Shown here: positions 5,140 through 10,182 of the stretch, one piece after another
How the letters are laid out: each line of letters starts with the position of its first letter
Position numbering within the stretch: the stretch's first letter is position 1
NCBI GenBank assembly: GCA_021731325.1
Contig: JAKFXP010000097.1
Location: 1 to 10,182, forward strand
DNA: 10,182 bases
Reading direction: 5' to 3'
From: Parcubacteria group bacterium
GTDB taxonomy: Bacteria > Patescibacteriota > Minisyncoccia > Phycocordibacterales > UBA12088
Notes under the pieces: model-generated
What the model was told of the DNA's origin: nothing
Database searches by the model: none
The model's input: the letters and a program-made list of their open reading frames with translations, nothing else
Translations under genes and position numbers: made by a program

Positions 5140-5168
5140 TTGCATTATTTGTCAATATGTGCTAGAGT
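5140..5168 (+). promoter_or_regulatory. Promoter of rpsO, leaderless type
   Basis: TTGCAT (5140-5145), a 17-nt spacer and TAGAGT (5163-5168), preceded by TGC (extended -10). The -10 ends 7 nt before the ATG at 5176. This is the best promoter in the window and leaves no room for a Shine-Dalgarno-bearing leader. Confidence 0.7.
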
Positions 5169-5175
5169 ATGTCCC

Positions 5176-5442
5176 ATGTTAACGAAACGAAAGGTACAGA
5201 ATGTGGTGAAAGAAACCGCACGACATGCAACCGATACGGGTAGTCCGGAGGTTCAGGTTGGTTTGTTGACCAAGAAAATCAACGAACTAGCACTTCACCT
5301 TAAGAAAAACCCAAAAGATATGCACTCTCGACGGGGATTGCTTGGTATGGTTGCAGATCGACGCACTCACCTCAAATATCTCGAGCGTAAGGATAAGCGT
5401 GCTTATGCCGCGCTTTTGAAGAAACTCGACCTAAAAAAATAG
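5176..5442 (+). CDS. rpsO: 30S ribosomal protein S15
   Basis: Binds the central domain of 16S rRNA, nucleates assembly of the small-subunit platform, and bridges to the 50S subunit. The 88 residues match the family length of 88-89 and its core signatures: TGSPEVQVGLLTKKI, HLKKNPKDMHSRRGLLGMVADRR and LKYLERKDKRAYAALLKKLDL. An in-frame TTG at 5140 would add 12 residues, but it is the -35 box of the promoter and the extension is not S15-like, so the ATG is preferred. In many bacteria rpsO is followed by pnp; here an NYN-domain gene follows instead. A terminator or attenuator lies after the stop. Confidence 0.97.
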   Translation: MLTKRKVQNVVKETARHATDTGSPEVQVGLLTKKINELALHLKKNPKDMHSRRGLLGMVADRRTHLKYLERKDKRAYAALLKKLDLKK

Positions 5443-5450
5443 TCGCCGCC

Positions 5451-5495
5451 ACGACCCTTCTTACTAGCGGGTCGTAGGTAACGACGTATTTTTTT
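5451..5495 (+). terminator. rpsO terminator with a competing upstream hairpin (possible attenuator)
   Basis: GTCGT (5471-5475) can pair with ACGAC (5481-5485), a short hairpin followed by GTA and seven T (5489-5495), which is terminator-like. The same GTCGT is also the right half of a longer stem, ACGACCC (5451-5457) with GGGTCGT (5469-5475). The two folds exclude each other. The longer upstream stem would hide the terminator arm. Confidence 0.5.
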
Positions 5496-5547
5496 GGTAC
5501 CATATACACATCGTGTAATCGATTGTTATTTTAATACATTTTACGTT

Positions 5548-5569
5548 ACCGCTCTCTCAAGAGAGCGGT
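5548..5569 (+). promoter_or_regulatory. Stable hairpin in the leader of the NYN gene
   Basis: ACCGCTCTC (5548-5556), loop TCAA, GAGAGCGGT (5561-5569): 9 perfect pairs ending 15 nt before the ATG. There is no T-run after it, so it is not a terminator. It would sit in the 5' leader, which may be an RNA-processing or control element. This is the one gene here without a -10 box close to its start codon. Confidence 0.5.
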
Positions 5570-5584
5570 CTCCAAATCTTCTTT

Positions 5585-6139
5585 ATGTCAGCCATTAAAC
5601 ACAAAGCGCAGCGTGTTGCTGTTTTTATTGATACGCAAAATCTATATCACAGCGCAAAAAATCTATATCACGCAAAGGTAAATTTTAATAATGTACTAAA
5701 AGATGCGGTGGCAGACCGTACCCTGGTTCGTGCAATCGCATATGTCGTAACCACAGAAAGTGGCGAAGAGCAGGGGTTTTTTGAAGCCCTTGCAAAGATT
5801 GGTATCGAAGCAAAGACCAAAGATTTGCAAATTTTTGCGGGAGGCGCGAAAAAAGCTGATTGGGATATAGGTATGGCGGTTGACGCAATAAAGATGGCTC
5901 CTAAACTCGATGCTGTTATCCTTGCTACAGGTGATGGTGATTTTGTTCCTGCGGTGGAATATTTAAAAACTGCTGGAGGGTGTCAGGTTGAAGTGATATC
6001 ATTTGGCCGCTCGAGTTCTGGTCGTCTAAAAGAGGTGGTGGATGAATTTGTTGATATGGACGAAGATCCAAAGCGATATACTATTACTGGAAAGACTGGG
6101 AAATCTAACTCGTTTGGTTCCGTCAAACGACTTGCATAG
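5585..6139 (+). CDS. NYN (PIN-like) domain protein, LabA/DUF88 type
   Basis: Predicted metal-dependent ribonuclease of 184 residues. The NYN fold covers about 8-157. Acidic positions expected to bind metal are D16 with N19 (VFIDTQNLY), D92 and D94 (ADWDIGMAVD) and D117/D119 (ATGDGDFVP). The segment YHSAKNLYHAKVNF (21-34) contains a short repeated LYHxAK unit, visible in DNA as two near-identical copies of AATCTATATCAC. I associate this feature with NYN proteins of candidate-phylum bacteria, so it is probably not a recent duplication. The C-terminal ~25 residues are basic and probably flexible. It follows rpsO, which is compatible with a role in RNA turnover, but the substrate is unknown. No Shine-Dalgarno precedes the ATG, and a hairpin lies in the leader. 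Confidence 0.85.
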   Translation: MSAIKHKAQRVAVFIDTQNLYHSAKNLYHAKVNFNNVLKDAVADRTLVRAIAYVVTTESGEEQGFFEALAKIGIEAKTKDLQIFAGGAKKADWDIGMAVDAIKMAPKLDAVILATGDGDFVPAVEYLKTAGGCQVEVISFGRSSSGRLKEVVDEFVDMDEDPKRYTITGKTGKSNSFGSVKRLA

Positions 6140-6173
6140 AATCCGTGTCGTTGCCTTACAATGTCTCGTAGAG

Positions 6174-6200
6174 ATACCACTGGTATTGTGGTGTATTTTT
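6174..6200 (+). terminator. Terminator after the NYN gene
   Basis: ATACCAC (6174-6180), loop TGGTATT, GTGGTGT (6188-6194): 7 pairs including one G-U, followed by A and five T. It starts 35 nt after the NYN stop and ends 50 nt before the next gene. Confidence 0.65.
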
Positions 6201-6237
6201 CCCACGTATTCGTTCGCTATTGCAACCTTGGGTGTAG

Positions 6238-6243
6238 TACAAT
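6238..6243 (+). promoter_or_regulatory. -10 box of the proline-rich membrane protein gene
   Basis: TACAAT ends 6 nt before the ATG at 6250. No clear -35 at 16-18 nt (TTCGCT at 6213-6218 is 19 nt away) and no Shine-Dalgarno. Confidence 0.5.
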
Positions 6244-6249
6244 AGATTC

Positions 6250-8544
6250 ATGAGTATAAACCCGCAATCATACCGGGTGCCTGTTTTGCGACTTTCTGAT
6301 GTCATTGCAGGAGATGAGTCGGAGGCTATTCCTACTGCACCAGAGCGTGTGATAGCTCCTGCCCCCACACCCACTACCCCGATCGCACCTGAACCGATGG
6401 TCTTGGTAGTTCCTACACAGAGCCAACCAGTACCTCCTGTGTCGAATGTTGTGCCGCAACCAGTTGTAGCACCTCCTCCTATCCAAGATCTGCCACCTCA
6501 AGAAGCGCTTGTTCTTGCATCACCTCCCCTGTATCCACCTCAACCCACTCCTGTTGAGGTCGCTCCACTAGCACCAGTATTCGTGCCTGTGCCACCCATT
6601 GCTGTCGCCCCCTTCTCAAATACACCACAGCCAGCACCCTCTATTCCACAACCAGCTGCTTCTATTTTAGAACCAACCCCTGTGTTTGACCCTCTTCTGT
6701 TCACTGCTTCAAAAGAACCTGTGCCTATGCAACCACCTTTTTTGGATGAGGTGGAAACACAGAACGATACTTTTCAACCAACGGTCGATACCATACTCGA
6801 ACAACCACTTCTTGTGGAGCCCACCATTCAACTTCGATCACCAACGCGCGCTGTAGACACTATTTTGTCACCGCATGTGCAGCAAGACATTGCCACCCTT
6901 CCTCCCGATATGTGGGAAACCGATGGCACCCCCCCTCCACCCACACCACCCATCGATAGGGTGCCTGAGATAGATATTTCTGCACTTATTAACTCTTTGG
7001 AGCCAACCTCCCCACCAGAACCCGAGACATTGGTGGAGCATCCTGTGCAACCACCAACACCCTTGCAAGCAATCGGCTTTGATTTACCTGACATGTGGGA
7101 GACCGCAACCCCTGCGCCCGCCCTAACGCCAAAACTGATTGTGTCGACAGAGCAGCGGATTGAAAATGTCAATGCGCTATATAACACTCCTGAAATATTT
7201 AAACAAACTATTCCCGCATTTTCGAACAACACGTCGCCACAAGCAAGTGCTCCATTGGAGACAGTTCCGGTGGTAAAAAAAGCGGATGTATCGGGAACCA
7301 ATTTATCGAGCTTGAGAGAAAGAATTTTACAACAAAGTGTTAGCGTACCTCCAGAACAGAGTATATCTAAGCTTGAGGCAATCGAACCTTCCTCAACAAC
7401 TCCTCAAGAGTCATCTACTACTATTGCACAGATGCCCACCAGCGTACACGCCCACGCAATAGCAGAGGCAGGGCAGTCTCTACGATCAACTTCTGAAGGG
7501 GGGGTTCGTGCTCACTCAACCGAAAGTACTGCACTCGATGAGCTTATGCGTAGTGTTGATGTACCAGAACACACTCCACCAACCAGCACCGAAGAGGTGT
7601 CCACTCCTCAAAAAACTGTTCTACCGACCATGCGCACCTTGCGTTCTGATGTGGCGAGTATGGTAACCCACAACAAAACCTCCGTAGTAGATATGATATC
7701 TGCGGAAGAGAAGAAGCGAGGAGTGGGGGGCACTACTGTGCGACTCGCAACCCAAAGCCGTCTTACCGCAAGCTCTTATTTGCTCATTGGAGCAAGTATT
7801 GCCCTCGTCTTAGGGACAATCGTTGTGGGGGTGATGTACTACTTTTCCCGAACAGTTGAGAAAGAAGACTTGGTGAAAAACTTCTTCTTTACTGAAATGA
7901 CGCAAGTGTATGATATTACCAATAAAGAGCGTCCTGGGCTCATGTCGGACTTACGCACCACCCGCGAAAGCAGTGTCATTGAGGCAGGGAAGATTACTGA
8001 AATACGACTCACAGAAACTCTACACCTACCCACCACGGCACTCGATGAACTCGTCTCAGTCACCCCCCGCAGCTTTTTAACACACATTGACGCGCAAGTA
8101 CCATCCACTCTTTCACGTTCCCTTGCTGACCAAATGATGCTTGGTCTCCACCAATCAAAAGGCAACCAACCCTACCTTATTTTTACGGTAAATCATTACG
8201 AAAACGCATTTTCAGGAATGATGGAGTGGGAGTCTACGATGAGTACCGATCTTACACCGCTATTTGAATCAACCTTACAAAACTCTCTCCCACCTCAAGT
8301 ACCACCAAGCGCCCCTCCCATAAGCGCAACTTCTAGCACCACCACCCCACCAACTCCCCCCGAACGTACATTTGGAACCTTTGGAGATCGAACTATTGCC
8401 AATGTGCCCGTGCGTGTACTCACCAACTCAAGTGATGAGGTGGTGCTATTGTGGAGCATGCCTGACAACGCCACCATTGTCATAACCACCAGCCCAGATA
8501 CCCTTGAAAACATCCGTTCGAGAATGACTGCACGGGAATATTAA
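6250..8544 (+). CDS. Proline-rich single-pass membrane protein with C-terminal extracytoplasmic domain, function unknown
   Basis: I do not recognise a named family; 764 residues. Residues 1-30 include a compact segment, SYRVPVLRLSDVIAGDE, that may be a docking motif. Residues about 28-310 are proline-, valine- and alanine-rich and probably disordered. They contain two copies of DMWET (220-224 and 281-285), each preceded by LP or LPP and followed by a proline-rich run. Residues about 340-503 are polar and end in a basic stretch (EEKKRGVGGTTVRLATQSR). One membrane helix lies at about 509-531 (YLLIGASIALVLGTIVVGVMYY); the basic side before it suggests the N-terminus is cytoplasmic. The outer part (534-764) has two folded-looking blocks, about 540-680 and 710-764, split by a proline/threonine linker. 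ENAFSGMMEWE and the closing ATIVITTSPDTLENI recall uncharacterised membrane proteins of Parcubacteria. A link to cell envelope or pilus assembly would be speculation. Confidence 0.8.
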   Translation: MSINPQSYRVPVLRLSDVIAGDESEAIPTAPERVIAPAPTPTTPIAPEPMVLVVPTQSQPVPPVSNVVPQPVVAPPPIQDLPPQEALVLASPPLYPPQPTPVEVAPLAPVFVPVPPIAVAPFSNTPQPAPSIPQPAASILEPTPVFDPLLFTASKEPVPMQPPFLDEVETQNDTFQPTVDTILEQPLLVEPTIQLRSPTRAVDTILSPHVQQDIATLPPDMWETDGTPPPPTPPIDRVPEIDISALINSLEPTSPPEPETLVEHPVQPPTPLQAIGFDLPDMWETATPAPALTPKLIVSTEQRIENVNALYNTPEIFKQTIPAFSNNTSPQASAPLETVPVVKKADVSGTNLSSLRERILQQSVSVPPEQSISKLEAIEPSSTTPQESSTTIAQMPTSVHAHAIAEAGQSLRSTSEGGVRAHSTESTALDELMRSVDVPEHTPPTSTEEVSTPQKTVLPTMRTLRSDVASMVTHNKTSVVDMISAEEKKRGVGGTTVRLATQSRLTASSYLLIGASIALVLGTIVVGVMYYFSRTVEKEDLVKNFFFTEMTQVYDITNKERPGLMSDLRTTRESSVIEAGKITEIRLTETLHLPTTALDELVSVTPRSFLTHIDAQVPSTLSRSLADQMMLGLHQSKGNQPYLIFTVNHYENAFSGMMEWESTMSTDLTPLFESTLQNSLPPQVPPSAPPISATSSTTTPPTPPERTFGTFGDRTIANVPVRVLTNSSDEVVLLWSMPDNATIVITTSPDTLENIRSRMTAREY

Positions 8545-8555
8545 CTCGCGCCAGC

Positions 8556-8585
8556 TTGCCTTGGTGAACCCCTCGGAAGTACACT
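8556..8585 (+). promoter_or_regulatory. Promoter of comM, leaderless type
   Basis: TTGCCT (8556-8561), an 18-nt spacer and TACACT (8580-8585), ending 6 nt before the ATG at 8592. It lies wholly in the 47-nt gap after the membrane protein gene, so comM can be transcribed on its own. Confidence 0.5.
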
Positions 8586-8591
8586 GGACAC

Positions 8592-10118
8592 ATGAGCTTT
8601 GCTCGTGTTTATAGCGCACAACCGATTTTTCTCGACGCTGCACTGGTGTCCGTCGAAGCAGATCTTTCAATGGGTCTCCATTCATTCCAAGTGGTTGGAC
8701 TTGGTGACCGAGCTATTGATGAGTCGCGCGAGCGTGTTGCAGCAGCGGTAAAAAATTCTGGGTTTGAGTCACCAAAACACACAAATAAACGAATACTAGT
8801 GTCACTTGCTCCCGCTGATATTAAAAAAGAAGGTCCTCGGTTTGACCTTCCTATAGCATTGTCGTACTTACTTGCCGCCGGAGATGTGGTATTTGATCCC
8901 GAGGGTATCATTTTTTTGGGTGAACTATCTCTTGAGGGCGACCTTCGCCCGGTACGTGGAGTGCTTTCCATTGCTCGCTTTGCACACGAACACAAATATC
9001 ATACCCTTGTAGTGCCTGCTCAAAACGCCGCCGAAGCGGCGCTTATACATGGACTCATTGTTCTCTCAGCACACACCTTACAAGAAGTGGTGCATCATTT
9101 TACTCCACAAACAAGTGGTGGGGTGCGAGTATCGCTTCCTCAACAAACCCCCACTGCACTCACAACCACAGATACTCTTGTTCATACCGACTTTAGCGAC
9201 GTCCGTGGTCAAGAGACTGCTAAACGAGGCCTTGAGATTGCGGCGTCTGGACGTCACAACATTGTATTGTTTGGACCTCCAGGAACGGGTAAAACACTGC
9301 TTGCACGTGCCTTGCGCGGCATATTACCCCCACTTTCATTTGAAGAAGCTCTTGAGGCAACGGCAATTCATTCTCTCGCAGGACATCTTAAAGGTGTCAT
9401 TATTACAGACCCTCCCTTTCGGTCACCCCATCACAGCGCTTCTCATACTGCCATTGTGGGTGGTGGTAGCATACCGCATCCTGGAGAAGCAACCCTTGCA
9501 CATCGGGGAGTACTATTCCTCGATGAATTTCCTGAATTTGAACGAAGGGTTATCGACGGACTACGGGAACCTCTTGAAGATCGTGTTATTTCTATATCAC
9601 GCACCAAAGGATCGGTAACCTTTCCTGCTAATTTCATATTTGTCGCCGCCATGAATCCGAATCGCGAACGGGGAGACAGCCGCATACATGAGACGGATAG
9701 GGAGCGCCTTAAAAAGAAAATATCTGGTCCTGTGGTCGATCGAGTGGATTTGTGGATTGAAGTATCGCACATTGAACACTCAAAGTTACACACTCGAACA
9801 ACCACACTCCCCAAAGAATCACCTCACATACGTGAACGCATCAAAGAAGCTCGAGATATACAGGCAAAGCGATACGAATCGAGTACCAAAACGAATAGTG
9901 ACATGACTATTCGTGACATTGATACTCTTGCAGCACTTACTCCTGAGGCGGAGCAGATACTTACCCTCTCTGCAACAAAATACAATCTGTCGCCTCGCAG
10001 CCACCACAGGACGATCAAACTCGCACGTACCATTGCAGACCTCGCGCATTCAGAAACAGTGCTTCAAGAACATGTTCTTGAAGCACTGACCTATCGCCCT
10101 AAAGGGTTGTTTGAGTAG
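8592..10118 (+). CDS. comM: ComM/YifB-type AAA+ ATPase (Mg-chelatase-like)
   Basis: In bacteria where it has been studied, ComM is a hexameric helicase that extends branch migration when imported DNA recombines during natural transformation. This 508-residue protein matches the usual length (about 500-510). The N-terminal ChlI-like domain (about 1-170) has FQVVGLGDRAIDESRERV and VSLAPADIKKEGPRFDLPIAL. A linker leads to DVRGQETAKRGLEIAASG. The AAA+ core has Walker A GPPGTGKT (228-235), HHSASHTAIVGGG and Walker B VLFLDEF with D311-E312. AAMNPN and the C-terminal Mg-chelatase segment (RSHHRTIKLARTIADL) complete the family pattern. No residue appears missing. No other competence gene is visible here, so a transformation role is inferred from family alone. 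A 32-bp perfect palindrome lies in the last 21 codons. Confidence 0.93.
   Translation: MSFARVYSAQPIFLDAALVSVEADLSMGLHSFQVVGLGDRAIDESRERVAAAVKNSGFESPKHTNKRILVSLAPADIKKEGPRFDLPIALSYLLAAGDVVFDPEGIIFLGELSLEGDLRPVRGVLSIARFAHEHKYHTLVVPAQNAAEAALIHGLIVLSAHTLQEVVHHFTPQTSGGVRVSLPQQTPTALTTTDTLVHTDFSDVRGQETAKRGLEIAASGRHNIVLFGPPGTGKTLLARALRGILPPLSFEEALEATAIHSLAGHLKGVIITDPPFRSPHHSASHTAIVGGGSIPHPGEATLAHRGVLFLDEFPEFERRVIDGLREPLEDRVISISRTKGSVTFPANFIFVAAMNPNRERGDSRIHETDRERLKKKISGPVVDRVDLWIEVSHIEHSKLHTRTTTLPKESPHIRERIKEARDIQAKRYESSTKTNSDMTIRDIDTLAALTPEAEQILTLSATKYNLSPRSHHRTIKLARTIADLAHSETVLQEHVLEALTYRPKGLFE
10057..10088. repeat. 32-bp perfect palindrome inside the 3' end of comM
   Basis: The left half CAGTGCTTCAAGAACA (10057-10072) is the exact reverse complement of the right half (10073-10088), with no spacer. 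In mRNA it gives a stem of about 14 bp with a 4-nt loop. It encodes part of T-V-L-Q-E-H-V-L-E-A-L and ends 27 nt before the TAG stop. No other terminator is seen after comM in the remaining 64 nt. Confidence 0.95.
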
Positions 10119-10148
10119 TTTCGGGAATCTCTTATATGACCACTTAAA

Positions 10149-10182
10149 ATGGATTTTTTGCCCCTCGCACTTCAAAATGGAG
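10149..10182 (+). CDS. Possible start of a further gene, cut by the window edge
   Basis: ATG at 10149 opens a frame (MDFLPLALQNG) that stays open to the end. It lies 30 nt after the comM stop on the same strand. A weak TATATG hexamer (10134-10139) lies 9 nt upstream. Eleven codons are too few to identify anything. Confidence 0.2.
   Translation, partial: MDFLPLALQNG

Noticed and set aside
5140..5175. TTG start giving a 100-residue S15
   Set aside because: The TTG is the -35 hexamer of a good promoter, the extension is not S15-like, and the ATG start gives the usual length.
5640..5680. Tandem duplication inside the NYN gene
   Set aside because: The LYHxAK repeat lies in a region of the family where I would expect such a repeated segment, so it probably reflects normal protein sequence, not a recent duplication.
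6828..7301. 157-codon open frame on the minus strand, rich in glycine and serine
   Set aside because: It is the antisense shadow of the proline-rich coding region; glycine-rich complements are expected there.

Overview
The window looks like a stretch of a small-genome bacterium, most likely of the Patescibacteria/CPR type (Parcubacteria-like). This is an inference from several things. Neither clear tRNA encodes its CCA tail. Shine-Dalgarno sequences are essentially absent. A TrmB-like winged-helix regulator, a small NYN/LabA-type nuclease of a kind I associate with these genomes, and a large unfamiliar proline-rich membrane protein sit among housekeeping genes. The genetic code appears standard: TAA, TAG and TGA (the Xer gene) are all used as stops. 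I see no CRISPR array, IS element, prophage or defence system.

Layout. At the left edge a terminator and tRNA-Gly(GCC) lie on the minus strand, followed by a TrmB-like regulator (169-894, minus). Next come an odd tRNA-like RNA (993-1125, minus) and tRNA-Arg(UCG) (1142-1213, minus). These are divergent from a CCA-adding enzyme gene (1265-2734, plus), which ends in a large palindrome and a clear terminator. The region 2735-3312 has no convincing gene. It holds a potential three-way-junction RNA and a strong inverted repeat. Then come exonuclease III (3313-4086) and a Xer tyrosine recombinase (4101-5063), both minus and probably co-transcribed. Divergent from them run rpsO (5176-5442), an NYN-domain protein (5585-6139), a 764-residue proline-rich single-pass membrane protein (6250-8544) and a ComM-type AAA+ ATPase (8592-10118), all plus.

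How the genes fit together. The CCA-adding enzyme would mature the tRNAs next to it. Xer, exonuclease III and ComM all act on DNA (dimer resolution, base-excision repair, processing of imported DNA). rpsO and the NYN protein belong to translation and RNA metabolism.

The most notable signals are not protein families. (1) Seven of eight start codons have a TANNNT -10 hexamer 6-8 nt upstream, the signature of leaderless transcripts. (2) A 133-nt tRNA-like RNA shares its 3' end with tRNA-Arg. (3) A perfect 32-bp palindrome lies inside the end of comM. (4) The 10-mer GTTACACRTG recurs in and just after the cca gene, including two perfect palindromes. (5) There are untyped structured RNA candidates between genes. 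All structures were read by eye; no folding program or database search was run.
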